Program-made: the position numbers and the translations under genes | Notes under the pieces: generated by a model | The model's input: the letters and a program-made list of their open reading frames with translations, nothing else | Told to the model about the DNA's origin: nothing | Databases searched by the model: none | NCBI GenBank assembly: GCA_964358205.1 | Contig: CAYHNZ010000011.1 | Location: 1 to 23,618, forward strand | Direction of reading: 5' to 3' | Length of the DNA: 23,618 bases | Source of the DNA: JANLIQ01 sp964358205 | GTDB taxonomy: Bacteria > Patescibacteriota > UBA1384 > 2-12-FULL-50-11 | Shown here: piece after piece, positions 12,976 through 20,491 of the stretch | Layout: each line of letters opens with the position of its first letter | How positions within the stretch are numbered: the stretch's first letter is position 1

Positions 12976-14253
12976 TTAGGTAATCGTATCATATCGGCGC
13001 ATTGACAATTGGCTGGCGACTTGCCGGCTTGTTTCAATAACAACCGAGACGACGATTAAAATGCTGGTACCACCGATCACTAAGGTTTTCAGGCCGGAGG
13101 TTGCCTGAAGTATATTTGGCAGAACTGCGATGACCGACAAGAAGATTGCTCCAATAACGGTTAGCCGCGTAATGGAGTAGTTCAAGAAACTAGCCGTTTC
13201 ACTACCCGGCCTCACCCCGGGAATGAATCCGCCTTGTTTTTGGAGGTTCTCCGAAATTTCTTTCGGCTGAAAGACTACAAAGGTGTAAAAGAAGGTAAAG
13301 ACAAAAACTAAAATAAAATAGCTAATGCCATAATAGAGATTATTGCTAACGAATGATGTTGCCGCATCCGCCCAACGTCTCAACATCTCGGATGAGGCTG
13401 TCGACAAAAACCGAGCTATAATGGCGGGAAAAGTCATAAAACTTAAAGCAAAAATAATGGGAATTACGCCCGATGCATTAACCTTGAGAGGTAAGTAGGA
13501 GGCGACTCCTTGACCAGTTGTTGGCGTGACCGACCGACGCGGGTAGGTAACCGGTACTTTGCGCTCCGCATCGTTCATTATTACGATAACGGCGATAGTT
13601 AGAAGCGCCACGACACCGACCGTGATCAGCGCCGATATATTACCCCCCTGGGCAATACTGATGGTATTGCCGAATTGTTGGGGCAACCCCGAGACGATCC
13701 CCAGGGCGATTATCAGAGAAATCCCGTTGCCCAAACCACGCTCGGAGATTAGTTCACCAAGCCACATCACAAAGAGGCTGGTAGCCAGGATTACGGTCAG
13801 CATTATCGCTATCTCTTTCAGACCAACATTAGGGATTACCTGTTGGCTTTTGAGAAGTATTAGAGTTCCGTAACCCTGGACGATTCCCATTGGAACTGTA
13901 AGGTAGCGACTATACTGATTGAGTTTTTCACGACCGCTCGTCCCCTCTTTACTAATTTCTTCCCACGCCGGAACAATCTTTGTTAGCAATTGCACGACGA
14001 TTGAGGCCGTAATATACGGACCAACACCCAATAAATTAATGGAGATGTTCGACATTGACCCACCGGTAAAGGCGCTTAAAACATTAAAGATTTGATTCTG
14101 CGACTGTCCGAGAAAATTGGCCAATTCGGCTCGATCAATTCCGGGTAACGGAATGTGGGCAACGATCCTAACGAAGGCCAGAATACCTAGGGTAAGGAGA
14201 ATTTTATAACGAAGATCTCGACTTCTCCAGATTTGAAGAAGATGACCGAGCAT
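12976..14253 (-). CDS. secY: preprotein translocase subunit SecY
   Basis: 425 aa, ten predicted transmembrane helices, pore of the SecYEG channel. Recognisable parts are the N-terminal RYKILLTLGILAFVRIVAHIPLPGID, the plug region after it (FTGGSMSNISINLLGVGPYITASI), GNGISLIIALGIVSGLP and the cytosolic FQPKEISENLQKQGGFIPGVRPG loop. Its ATG overlaps the rplO stop by one base, so it is coupled to rplO as in most bacteria. Length is normal. Confidence 0.97.
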   Translation of the reverse strand: MLGHLLQIWRSRDLRYKILLTLGILAFVRIVAHIPLPGIDRAELANFLGQSQNQIFNVLSAFTGGSMSNISINLLGVGPYITASIVVQLLTKIVPAWEEISKEGTSGREKLNQYSRYLTVPMGIVQGYGTLILLKSQQVIPNVGLKEIAIMLTVILATSLFVMWLGELISERGLGNGISLIIALGIVSGLPQQFGNTISIAQGGNISALITVGVVALLTIAVIVIMNDAERKVPVTYPRRSVTPTTGQGVASYLPLKVNASGVIPIIFALSFMTFPAIIARFLSTASSEMLRRWADAATSFVSNNLYYGISYFILVFVFTFFYTFVVFQPKEISENLQKQGGFIPGVRPGSETASFLNYSITRLTVIGAIFLSVIAVLPNILQATSGLKTLVIGGTSILIVVSVVIETSRQVASQLSMRRYDTIT

Positions 14254-14669
14254 TAGCTTTCGAGCGACTTAGAGAGTTTGACGGCGTCGAATTTAACTTT
14301 GGGCAAGAGAGTTGATCGTTGAATTATTTTAACGCCCTGGCGATTTTTAAGTGGTCGAAGAATCTTTTTGGCCATCAAAGTTTCCGGAGAAACTGTTTCG
14401 CCGTCAACATAAAATAAATTAATAATATCGGTTGTTACTGCCATATTTTTGATCACCTTATGGTTAAAGCCACGTTTCTTAGCTTGCGTACGGTAGAGAG
14501 GTGTTTGGCCACCTTCAAACCATTCCTGGACTTTACGGCCAGATCCACCACGAGCCTTTTGACCTTTTGTGCCTCGTCCAGCGGTTTTACCACCCCCTGC
14601 GCTTATTCCTCGACCAACACGTTTTTTGGCCGGATTGCGAATACCGGCAAATAAGGCCGATATATTCAT
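14253..14669 (-). CDS. rplO: 50S ribosomal protein L15 (uL15)
   Basis: 138 aa from ATG 14669 (MNISALFAGIRNPAKKRVGRG). The glycine/lysine-rich RGISAGGGKTAGRGTKGQKARGG segment is diagnostic. The start overlaps the rpsE stop as ATGA, and GGAGAAGG within rpsE serves as ribosome-binding site. rpmD (L30), normally between rpsE and rplO, is absent. Confidence 0.95.
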   Translation of the reverse strand: MNISALFAGIRNPAKKRVGRGISAGGGKTAGRGTKGQKARGGSGRKVQEWFEGGQTPLYRTQAKKRGFNHKVIKNMAVTTDIINLFYVDGETVSPETLMAKKILRPLKNRQGVKIIQRSTLLPKVKFDAVKLSKSLES

Positions 14670-15163
14670 AGTCTTACCTTCTCCAGACTTAGCTTTTTGA
14701 GGGCAGTATATGTGGCCATGGCGCAATTCAGGGAATTTGAGCTCCCCAGCGTTTTACTGACAATATTGATGATACCCGCTAATTCAACGACTGCCCGAAC
14801 GGCGCCGCCAGCAATAATCGAGTGTCCTTCAGGGGCAGGTTTCAGTAAGACTCGGCTGGTGCCGAAGACTTCCATTACTGGGTGGCTAATCGTTCCCTTG
14901 ACTATCGGGACATCAATCATAATCTTTTCAGCTTGGTTCTTGGCCTTAGCGATCGCACCCTGAACATCAGCGGCTTTGCCTGCACCGACGCCAACTCGAC
15001 CGTTACGGTTACCGATAACAACAATCGCTCGAAAACGAATTCTCCGCCCACCCTTAACGGTTCTGGAGATACGGTCAATTGAAACGACATTTTCCGCCAT
15101 TTCAATTTTGTCGGGGATGAATTCTGTCACAACTTCTTTCTCTTTGGCGATAACTTTAGCCAT
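14666..15163 (-). CDS. rpsE: 30S ribosomal protein S5 (uS5)
   Basis: 165 aa. S5 N-terminal dsRBD-like domain (SRTVKGGRRIRFRAIVVIGN; GRVGVGAGKA) and C-terminal domain (LLKPAPEGHSIIAGGAVRAV; LGSSNSLNCAMATYTAL). It acts at the mRNA entry channel with S3 and S4, notable because S4 here lacks its N-terminal domain. Two bases after rplR; overlaps rplO. Confidence 0.96.
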   Translation of the reverse strand: MAKVIAKEKEVVTEFIPDKIEMAENVVSIDRISRTVKGGRRIRFRAIVVIGNRNGRVGVGAGKAADVQGAIAKAKNQAEKIMIDVPIVKGTISHPVMEVFGTSRVLLKPAPEGHSIIAGGAVRAVVELAGIINIVSKTLGSSNSLNCAMATYTALKKLSLEKVRL

Positions 15164-15165
15164 AA

Positions 15166-15492
15166 TTAAAACTCCAATCCTCCCTTACGGGCAGTTTCTG
15201 CCAGGATTTTGACAACGCCTTGATAAGTATAACCACCTCGATCAAAAACCACCGTTTTAATTTTGGCGACTTTGGCTTCTTCGGCAATTTTCTCACCAAC
15301 AAACTTAGCCTTATCGGTTAGATTGCCCTTTTCTTTCAATGAGTTGGCTGAAGCCAGTGTTCTGCCAGCTGAATCATCTATTAATTGAGCCGTCAGATTG
15401 TTGAGACTCCTAAAAACAGCCAATCGCGGTCGAATGGTTGTACCGATGACGGTTTTACGGATTTTATGATGATTTCTAATTCGATTAAGCAT
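15166..15492 (-). CDS. rplR: 50S ribosomal protein L18 (uL18)
   Basis: 108 aa 5S-rRNA-binding protein. RIRNHHKIRKTVIGTTIRPR, FRSLNNLTAQLIDDSAGRTLASAN and the C-terminal FDRGGYTYQGVVKILAETARKGGLEF match the family. It lies 9 bp after rplF and 2 bp before rpsE. Confidence 0.96.
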   Translation of the reverse strand: MLNRIRNHHKIRKTVIGTTIRPRLAVFRSLNNLTAQLIDDSAGRTLASANSLKEKGNLTDKAKFVGEKIAEEAKVAKIKTVVFDRGGYTYQGVVKILAETARKGGLEF

Positions 15493-15501
15493 TATATTTT
15501 T

Positions 15502-16044
15502 TTAACCACCGGCTTTAACAGCCTTACCCTGTTTCATTCGAACCTTCTCGCCGCTGTAACGAATACCTTTACCTTTATATGGTTCGGGCGGGCGTACATC
15601 GCGAATTTCAGAGGCGAACTGACCGACCCGTTGGCGATCAATACCGGCAATAGTGATAACATTTTTCTCGATTGTTGCCAGCAAACCCTCGGGGATAGTC
15701 ATCTTAACAGGATGCGTGAAACCTACCAATAGAATTATTTGATTATCCTCAATTGAAGCACGGTAACCGATACCAATCAGTTCGAGTTTTTTTATGAATC
15801 CTTCAGTAATCCCCTTAACATTATTAGCCAGTAAACTCCGAATGGTCCCGTGAAGAGCTCGGTGTTCGTTTTGATCGCTCAATCGAGAGACTTGGAGGGT
15901 GTCCTCCTTCTGACTAACTTCGACACCATCGGGTAATGACAACGATAATTGACCCTTGGCCCCAGACAAAGTTAATACTCTATTTTCCCGGGAAACAGTT
16001 ACTCCCGTCGGCAAACTAATTGGTTGAATACCGATACGAGACAT
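15502..16044 (-). CDS. rplF: 50S ribosomal protein L6 (uL6)
   Basis: 180 aa from ATG 16044 (MSRIGIQPISLP), chosen over an upstream in-frame start because it matches the family N terminus and has GGAGG nine bases upstream. Both L6 repeats are seen, ending in RVGQFASEIRDVRPPEPYKGKGIRY and a lysine-rich tail. It binds 23S near the sarcin-ricin loop. Confidence 0.96.
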   Translation of the reverse strand: MSRIGIQPISLPTGVTVSRENRVLTLSGAKGQLSLSLPDGVEVSQKEDTLQVSRLSDQNEHRALHGTIRSLLANNVKGITEGFIKKLELIGIGYRASIEDNQIILLVGFTHPVKMTIPEGLLATIEKNVITIAGIDRQRVGQFASEIRDVRPPEPYKGKGIRYSGEKVRMKQGKAVKAGG

Positions 16045-16049
16045 TACTT

Positions 16050-16064
16050 CGAACCTCCGGTTTG
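16050..16064 (-). promoter_or_regulatory. GGA-loop Shine-Dalgarno hairpin of rplF (weaker)
   Basis: Minus strand: CAAACC, loop GGA, GGTTCG; four inner pairs, one mismatch, one outer pair. GGAGG is nine bases before the ATG. It is the least stable member of the set. Confidence 0.5.
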
Positions 16065-16171
16065 GAAACTTAAAACGCAAAACTCAAAGGGCAAAACTTT
16101 AACTTTAAACTCAAAACTTTTTAGTTCTGAATTGTAGTTTTGACTTTTGACTTTTAACTTTTGAGTTATCA
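16065..16171 (-). repeat. heptamer inverted-repeat element rpsH-rplF
   Basis: Minus strand left arm: CTCAAAA, GTTAAAA, GTCAAAA, GTCAAAA. Right arm: AGTTTTG, AGTTTAA and later AGTTTTG, CGTTTTA. TCAAAACT pairs perfectly with AGTTTTGA across the loop. Confidence 0.75.
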
Positions 16172-16543
16172 TCACCATATCTCACAGACTAATTCACCGC
16201 CGACTTTTTGCTTCCGAGCTTGACTGCCAGTTAAATGACCCTTGGGGGTCGAGAGAATAACAATACCGGTACCGCCACGGGGACTCGGGATTCTGTCGGC
16301 TTTTACATAAAGGCGTACGCCCGGCTTACTTAGGCGTTTGATGTGAGTAATCGGCCAATTAGCATCTAGGCTAACGGTTAGTTGATCGTCAACGGTGTTA
16401 ATAGCAGCAATGAAGCCCTCGCTTTTGAGGATTCCGGCAATATCAACAATTGACTTGCTGGTTCGAACTGGCACCTCGGTCTTACCGGCCATAGTAGCGT
16501 TACGCAAACGCGTCAAAAAGTCAGCGATCGTGTCGTTATACAT
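16172..16543 (-). CDS. rpsH: 30S ribosomal protein S8 (uS8)
   Basis: 123 aa from ATG 16543 (MYNDTIADFLTRLRNA), the family N terminus, eight bases after GGAGG. The C-terminal SPRGGTGIVILSTPKGHLT ... GGELVCEIW signature is intact. It is a 16S central-domain assembly protein. It is isolated by long repeat-bearing gaps on both sides, so it is translated as a single-gene unit. Confidence 0.96.
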   Translation of the reverse strand: MYNDTIADFLTRLRNATMAGKTEVPVRTSKSIVDIAGILKSEGFIAAINTVDDQLTVSLDANWPITHIKRLSKPGVRLYVKADRIPSPRGGTGIVILSTPKGHLTGSQARKQKVGGELVCEIW

Positions 16544-16546
16544 CAA

Positions 16547-16563
16547 CACAACCTCCGGTTGTG
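16547..16563 (-). promoter_or_regulatory. GGA-loop Shine-Dalgarno hairpin of rpsH
   Basis: Minus strand: CACAACC, loop GGA, GGTTGTG (7 bp perfect). The ATG begins three bases after the stem. Confidence 0.78.
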
Positions 16564-16675
16564 CAAGTTTCAAGGCTCAAGTCTGAAGTCTGAAGTATTG
16601 AAGCTATCTTAATAATCAATCGTCGCGAAGCGACTCCATACTTCAGACTTTCGACTTTAGACTTTAGACTTACTC
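16564..16675 (-). repeat. heptamer inverted-repeat element rpsN-rpsH
   Basis: Minus strand left arm: AAGTCTA, AAGTCTA, AAGTCGA, AAGTCTG, AAGTAT. Loop hairpin GTCGC-TTC-GCGAC. Right arm: ATACTTC, AGACTTC, AGACTTG, AGCCTTG. AGTCTGAAGTAT and ATACTTCAGACT pair perfectly over 12 bp, the best single pairing among the elements. Confidence 0.8.
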
Positions 16676-16855
16676 TTACCATGAGGCCTTTCTAACTCCT
16701 GGAATCTGACCGACCGAAGCTCTTTCTCGGAAACAAATCCGACAGAGACCAAATTTGCGCATATAACCACGGTTGCGTCCACACAAAGCGCACCGATTAA
16801 CTTCTCGGGTTTTGAATTTCTCCACTTTACCGATCATAAAACGCTTACTGGCCAT
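16676..16855 (-). CDS. rpsN: 30S ribosomal protein S14, zinc type Z (uS14)
   Basis: 59 aa, MASKRFMIGKVEKF ... GVRKASW. Zinc ligands C22, C25, C38 and C41 form two CxxC pairs, the short C+ form. RCALCGRNRGYMRKFGLCRI and CFRERASVGQIPGVRKASW are characteristic. There is no Shine-Dalgarno: the ATG lies in the 3' arm of a small hairpin. Gene order rplE-rpsN-rpsH is standard. Confidence 0.95.
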   Translation of the reverse strand: MASKRFMIGKVEKFKTREVNRCALCGRNRGYMRKFGLCRICFRERASVGQIPGVRKASW

Positions 16856-16867
16856 TAACTGGTTAAT
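16854..16867 (-). promoter_or_regulatory. hairpin overlapping the rpsN start codon
   Basis: Minus strand ATTAAC and GTTAAT arms around CA, with the last AT being the first two bases of the ATG. No GGAGG is nearby. The rest of the 63-bp gap to rplE (16868-16918) shows no heptamer arms. Confidence 0.4.
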
Positions 16868-16918
16868 ATTAGCTTAAATAGAGCGGAATTCCAAGAGATG
16901 GGAAGTTTCATCGTCAAT

Positions 16919-17470
16919 TTAAGCCCCGGTTACTTTCATCGGAAAACCGAGTTTTCGAAATAGCTCGGTTGAATTCGTTGGAGTGGATTTTCCGACAATC
17001 ATCGTTACCTCAACACCGAAGGGGCGGTCAAGACCCTCATGGCCAAGCTCAACAAAGGCAACTTGATCCTTGAACCCCAGAGTTAAATTACCGTTTTGGT
17101 CGAACGACTTGGGATTGATACCCTTAAAGTCGCGGATACGGGGCAGGGAAATATTAATTAATCGATCGATAAAGTCGTACATAGTATTTCCTCTTAAAGT
17201 CACTCGAACGCCAACCTCGTCTCCGGTGCGTAGCTTAAAGCCAGCGATAGCCTTTTTTGCTCTCGTAATCACCGGCTTCTGACCGGTGATTTTAGTCAGG
17301 CTCTCCACGATATAGGTTACCATGTCTTTATTCTGGCGGTTTTGCCCCAAACCCACATTAAGGCTGACCGCTTTTAATTTCGGCAAGGCGTTAACATTCT
17401 TGATACCCAGCGACTCTTGTAGAGCCTTGAGGTGTTTTGTGCGATTGTCTTTTAAGTCGATTTTAGTCAT
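16919..17470 (-). CDS. rplE: 50S ribosomal protein L5 (uL5)
   Basis: 183 aa 5S-binding protein. KLKAVSLNVGLGQ, the KPVITRAKKAIAGFKLRTGDEVGVRVTLRG region, MYDFIDRLINISLPRIRDF and the C-terminal LFRKLGFPMK fit the family. The start is four bases after the rplX stop, so the pair is coupled. Confidence 0.96.
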   Translation of the reverse strand: MTKIDLKDNRTKHLKALQESLGIKNVNALPKLKAVSLNVGLGQNRQNKDMVTYIVESLTKITGQKPVITRAKKAIAGFKLRTGDEVGVRVTLRGNTMYDFIDRLINISLPRIRDFKGINPKSFDQNGNLTLGFKDQVAFVELGHEGLDRPFGVEVTMIVGKSTPTNSTELFRKLGFPMKVTGA

Positions 17471-17474
17471 TTGA

Positions 17475-17795
17475 TTAAACTTTCTTTGGCGTTAGGTCGT
17501 GGTTGCTTAGTTTAGCCACCCGAATCTTCTTACTCCCGTCAGTAACATAACCGACACGGCTAGGCTTATCGCTGGTTGGATCAATCACCATTAAATTAGA
17601 GATGGCTAACGGCATTGCTTGGTCGATAATTCCCCCTTGGGGGTTTTTTGCTGAACGCTTGAGGTGTTTTTTAACCATATTGAGACCGGCGACAATCGCT
17701 TTATTCTTTTTTGTCAGGACTAGCTCAACCGTTCCAACTTGGTTACGATTTTTGCCAGCAATAATTAATACCTTGTCACCCTTTCGAATTTTCAT
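17475..17795 (-). CDS. rplX: 50S ribosomal protein L24 (uL24)
   Basis: 106 aa. KOW motif KIRKGDKVLIIAGKNRNQVGTV at the N terminus, then LNMVKKHLKRSAKNPQGGI. L24 is an initiator of 50S assembly. The start follows a GGA-loop hairpin with eight bases between GGAGG and the ATG. Confidence 0.96.
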   Translation of the reverse strand: MKIRKGDKVLIIAGKNRNQVGTVELVLTKKNKAIVAGLNMVKKHLKRSAKNPQGGIIDQAMPLAISNLMVIDPTSDKPSRVGYVTDGSKKIRVAKLSNHDLTPKKV

Positions 17796-17797
17796 TA

Positions 17798-17816
17798 AAC
17801 AAACCTCCGGTTTGTT
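17798..17816 (-). promoter_or_regulatory. GGA-loop Shine-Dalgarno hairpin of rplX
   Basis: Minus strand: AACAAACC, loop GGA, GGTTTGTT (8 bp perfect), ending two bases before the ATG. Confidence 0.8.
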
Positions 17817-17922
17817 AGAATGAAGAATCTAGAATTAGGAATCAAGAAGGGCTTGCCACTAAGTGGCAAAATGGAAATTGTCTCAATCATAATTCTAAAT
17901 TCTAAATTCTTAATTCTTGCTT
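17817..17922 (-). repeat. heptamer inverted-repeat element rplN-rplX
   Basis: Minus strand left arm: AGAATTA, AGAATTT, AGAATTT, AGAATTA. Loop hairpin TTGCCA-CTTA-GTGGCAA with a six-base stem. Right arm: TTCTTGA, TTCCTAA, TTCTAGA, TTCTTCA, TTCTAAC. Confidence 0.78.
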
Positions 17923-18291
17923 TCATAGCACTTCCTTAGCTAAAGACACAATCTTCATGAAGCCGCGATCGCGCAATTCACGAGCCACTGGTCCAAAAAT
18001 CCGAGTTCCGCGAGGGGTGCCATCATCGTTTATGACCACGGCGGCATTGTCGTCAAATCGGATGCTCGAACCGTCAGTCCGACGAATTGGTTTGGCTTGC
18101 CGGACGATTACCGCCCGAACAACTTCGTGAGCCTTAACAGTTCCCAGGGGAGTCGCTAGTTTAACCGAAGCCACCACTACGTCGCCGATTTGGGCGGCGG
18201 CAAACTTCCCTTGCTTGACAACTTTAATCAGCCCTAAAATTCGGGCACCGGAGTTGTCTGCTACTTTGATTCGAGAAAGAAGTTGTAACAT
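17923..18291 (-). CDS. rplN: 50S ribosomal protein L14 (uL14)
   Basis: 122 aa from ATG 18291 (MLQLLSRIKVADNSGAR); an upstream in-frame extension would run back into rpsQ and does not resemble L14. The conserved VADNSGAR, RRTDGSSIRFDDNAAVVINDD and GTRIFGPVARELR segments are present. It forms intersubunit bridge B8 and contacts RsfS in other bacteria. One base after the rpsQ stop; its own stop is TGA. Confidence 0.96.
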   Translation of the reverse strand: MLQLLSRIKVADNSGARILGLIKVVKQGKFAAAQIGDVVVASVKLATPLGTVKAHEVVRAVIVRQAKPIRRTDGSSIRFDDNAAVVINDDGTPRGTRIFGPVARELRDRGFMKIVSLAKEVL

Positions 18292-18292
18292 T

Positions 18293-18553
18293 TTACTCCA
18301 GATCCTTTTTGGTAGCTGACTTACCGGAAATAGGTTGAATTCGCCAAAACTTACGCTTAGAGATTGGTCGAGTTGGCACGATTTCCACTTTTGTACCGAC
18401 GGTGATGGCGTTCTCGGGATTGTGAACAAGGTAACGACCGGTTTTCTGATAACGCTTTTTGAAAATTCGGTGAGTCTTCCAGAGGGTCACCTCAACAACG
18501 GCCGTGTCTTTGGCCGTATTTGTCACTACCACTCCAGTTAAATACTTTTGCAT
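18293..18553 (-). CDS. rpsQ: 30S ribosomal protein S17 (uS17)
   Basis: 86 aa OB-fold 16S primary binder. GVVVTNAKDT-like opening (LTGVVVTNTAKDTAVVEVTL), HRIFKKRYQKTGRYLVHNPEN and VEIVPTRPISKRKFWRI match the family. The gene is 6 bp after rpmC and 1 bp before rplN. Confidence 0.95.
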   Translation of the reverse strand: MQKYLTGVVVTNTAKDTAVVEVTLWKTHRIFKKRYQKTGRYLVHNPENAITVGTKVEIVPTRPISKRKFWRIQPISGKSATKKDLE

Positions 18554-18559
18554 CTTAAT

Positions 18560-18772
18560 TTATTTTACTAATTCGCTGACTTTTTCGTCTAAAATTGTCG
18601 ACAATCGCGCGATATTGCGTTTAATTTGACCGATCTGGGCGACATTCTTCAACTTACCCAGAACGATGTCTTGCTTGAGGGTAAACAGATGTGTTCGCTC
18701 TTCGGCAATTTTAGCAGAAATTTCTGTCGTAGTCGATCGGCGTGCCTTGTCTAATAATTCTGTTTTTTTCAT
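18560..18772 (-). CDS. rpmC: 50S ribosomal protein L29 (uL29)
   Basis: 70 aa two-helix protein by the tunnel exit. EISAKIAEERTHLFTLKQDIVLGKLKNVAQIGQIKRNIARLSTIL carries the typical LxxLRFQxxxGQLxNxxxIxxxRRxIARxxT pattern in altered form. The start is 5 bp after the rplP stop; no clear Shine-Dalgarno. Confidence 0.92.
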   Translation of the reverse strand: MKKTELLDKARRSTTTEISAKIAEERTHLFTLKQDIVLGKLKNVAQIGQIKRNIARLSTILDEKVSELVK

Positions 18773-18777
18773 TTTAT

Positions 18778-19188
18778 TTATGGATTATTCTTAATGAATT
18801 TGGTTTTGACAGGCAGTTTGTGGGCAGCCAAACGCATTGCTTCAGCGGCGATTGCTTCTTCTACACCAGCCATTTCAAACAAGATTGTGCCAGGCTTAAC
18901 AACGGCGACAAAATGATCCAGCGCGCCTTTACCGCCTCCCATACCTACTTCAGCCGGTTTGGCAGTTACTGGTTTATGAGGAAAAATTCTGATCCAAATT
19001 TTACCGCCCCGTTTAATATAACGAGTCATCGCCCGACGAGACGATTCGATCTGCCGTGAGCTCAACCAACCGCGCTCGAGCGTCTTTAAACCAAAATCGC
19101 CAAACTCAATCTCGGTTCCCCGAGTGGCCGGACCAGCGTAAGTGCCCTTAAAGACTTTTCGATGTTTAAGCTTCTTTGGTAATAACAT
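18778..19188 (-). CDS. rplP: 50S ribosomal protein L16 (uL16)
   Basis: 136 aa. MLLPKKLKHRKVFKG, the FGDFGLKTLERGWLSSRQIE block, RYIKRGGKIWIRIFPHKPVTAKPAE and HKLPVKTKFI are typical. The loop that is usually xRMGKGKG, whose arginine is hydroxylated by YcfD-type oxygenases in some bacteria, reads VGMGGGKG here, so that arginine is glycine. L16 lies near the A-site CCA end. The start follows a GGA-loop hairpin. Confidence 0.95.
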   Translation of the reverse strand: MLLPKKLKHRKVFKGTYAGPATRGTEIEFGDFGLKTLERGWLSSRQIESSRRAMTRYIKRGGKIWIRIFPHKPVTAKPAEVGMGGGKGALDHFVAVVKPGTILFEMAGVEEAIAAEAMRLAAHKLPVKTKFIKNNP

Positions 19189-19193
19189 CAGGC

Positions 19194-19208
19194 CAAACCT
19201 CCAGTTTG
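19194..19208 (-). promoter_or_regulatory. GGA-loop Shine-Dalgarno hairpin of rplP
   Basis: Minus strand: CAAACT, loop GGA, GGTTTG (6 bp with one U-G). GGAGG is nine bases before the ATG. Confidence 0.65.
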
Positions 19209-19317
19209 AAAAGTTAAAAGTCTGAAGTCTGAAGTCTGAAGTAAGGTATCCCTAGCGGGATAGCTATCAAGTATCTGCGTAGCAGCTCCGAACTTTAGAC
19301 TTAAGACTTGATACTTG
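19209..19317 (-). repeat. heptamer inverted-repeat element rpsC-rplP
   Basis: Minus strand left arm: AAGTATC, AAGTCTT, AAGTCTA, AAGT. The loop holds two hairpins, CTGC-TAC-GCAG and ATCCC-GCTA-GGGAT. Right arm: three exact ACTTCAG units, then ACTTTTA. Same sub-family as the rpsN-rpsH element. Confidence 0.78.
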
Positions 19318-19980
19318 TTACTTGCCATTGTTATCCTCTTCAATGGCTTGGTGAGGGCCTAAATTGACCCAAACCTTAACGCCAGTGACGCCGTACGTGG
19401 TTTTGGCGTGATATATAGCGTGGTCAATATTAATATTGAACCGCGATAACGGAATTGAGCCGGTTTGGAATTTCTCGGTTCGAGCGATTTCGGCGCCGTT
19501 CAGCCGTCCAGAAACGATAATCTTGATTCCTTTGGCATTTTTGGCCATGGTTTTCTCCAGAGCTTGCTTACAAGCCCGACGGAAAGGAATTCGTCGCTCA
19601 ATTTGATTGCCGATACTCTGGGCCACCAGTTCTGCCGATAATTCAGGGTTACGATCCTCGACAATATCAATTCTCGCTACCGGGATTCCTGTCGGATAAA
19701 ATTGTTTCTGGATAATTGCTTTCAAGTCGTTAATCCCCTGCCCACCACGCCCGATTACTAGACCGGGTTTGCTGGTCACTATTTCAATACTCAACTTGTC
19801 ATGCGATCGGACAATAATTATGGATTTAACACCGGCGTTATTTAGTTTGGACTTGATAAAATCTCTGATCTTCAAATCAGCGACTAAATATTCCTTAAAT
19901 TTGCTACCACCAAACCAGCGACTCTGCCAAGCGGAGGTAATTGGTAGTCTATTACTAATCGGATTTATTTTATGACCCAT
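19318..19980 (-). CDS. rpsC: 30S ribosomal protein S3 (uS3)
   Basis: 220 aa from ATG 19980 (MGHKINPISNRLP); a GTG directly upstream gives a GTGATG double start. The KH domain carries GRGG (77-80) in GLVIGRGGQGI. The C-terminal domain has GRLNGAEIARTEKFQTGSIPLSR and TTYGVTGVKVWVNLG. It forms the mRNA entry helicase site with S4 and S5. A normal-length S3 beside an N-truncated S4 is worth noting. Confidence 0.96.
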   Translation of the reverse strand: MGHKINPISNRLPITSAWQSRWFGGSKFKEYLVADLKIRDFIKSKLNNAGVKSIIIVRSHDKLSIEIVTSKPGLVIGRGGQGINDLKAIIQKQFYPTGIPVARIDIVEDRNPELSAELVAQSIGNQIERRIPFRRACKQALEKTMAKNAKGIKIIVSGRLNGAEIARTEKFQTGSIPLSRFNINIDHAIYHAKTTYGVTGVKVWVNLGPHQAIEEDNNGK

Positions 19981-19982
19981 CA

Positions 19983-20003
19983 CTTAATTACTCCGTAATT
20001 AAG
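19983..20003 (-). promoter_or_regulatory. GGA-loop Shine-Dalgarno hairpin of rpsC
   Basis: Minus strand arms CTTAATTAC and GTAATTAAG around loop GGA: nine perfect pairs. Only GGAG remains of the Shine-Dalgarno. The ATG is two bases after the stem, with GTG overlapping its end. Confidence 0.8.
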
Positions 20004-20080
20004 AATTTCGAATGTCAAATTTCCAATTTCTAATGTCAAGGTCGGGCTATTATAATTCGTAATTCGTAATTCGTAATTCA
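20004..20080 (-). repeat. heptamer element rplV-rpsC
   Basis: Minus strand left arm: GAATTAC three times, then GAATTAT. Right arm: TTGACAT, TAGAAAT, TGGAAAT, TTGACAT, TCGAAAT. Arms are only partly complementary. It is the shortest two-armed element (77 bp). Confidence 0.7.
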
Positions 20081-20491
20081 TTATTTTTTGCTTTTGCTTC
20101 TAACTTTTGTTTCCACTTTGGCTTTCGGTGCGATTGGGGCGGCGGTAGCAGTCTTTGAGCCTTTTCGCTCCTCGAGCATAACGGTGATATGAGCAACATG
20201 CTTGATATAGCGATTAGATCGACCGCGAGCGTTAGGGCGAGTCCGTTTAATTCGCGGGCCTTCAGTAGCGTAAGCTTGTGTCACAACCATATCGCTGGCA
20301 TTAAACTGTTTCTCTTGGGCGGCTGCTCGCGCCATCTTGAGAGTTTTATTGAGCATCCGAGCAGAATCTTGCGGCATTAGAGAAGTTTTATCGATAGCGT
20401 TTTCTAACATCTGACCGACGAAAACAGACAAAACTGGTCGTAACTTACGAGCCGAATGACGGACATAATTTAGTTTTACCTGAACAGACAT
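20081..20491 (-). CDS. rplV: 50S ribosomal protein L22 (uL22)
   Basis: 136 aa. The core fits the family: LNYVRHSARKLRPVLSVF and the tunnel beta-hairpin region EGPRIKRTRPNARGRSNRYIK. The C-terminal ~25 residues are an Ala/Lys-rich extension (KTATAAPIAPKAK, KVRSKSKK). The start overlaps the rpsS stop by one base (TAATG). Confidence 0.95.
   Translation of the reverse strand: MSVQVKLNYVRHSARKLRPVLSVFVGQMLENAIDKTSLMPQDSARMLNKTLKMARAAAQEKQFNASDMVVTQAYATEGPRIKRTRPNARGRSNRYIKHVAHITVMLEERKGSKTATAAPIAPKAKVETKVRSKSKK

Noticed and set aside
14666..14669. Missing rpmD (L30) between rpsE and rplO as an anomaly
   Set aside because: Loss of L30 is a general feature of CPR bacteria, so it is diagnostic rather than surprising.
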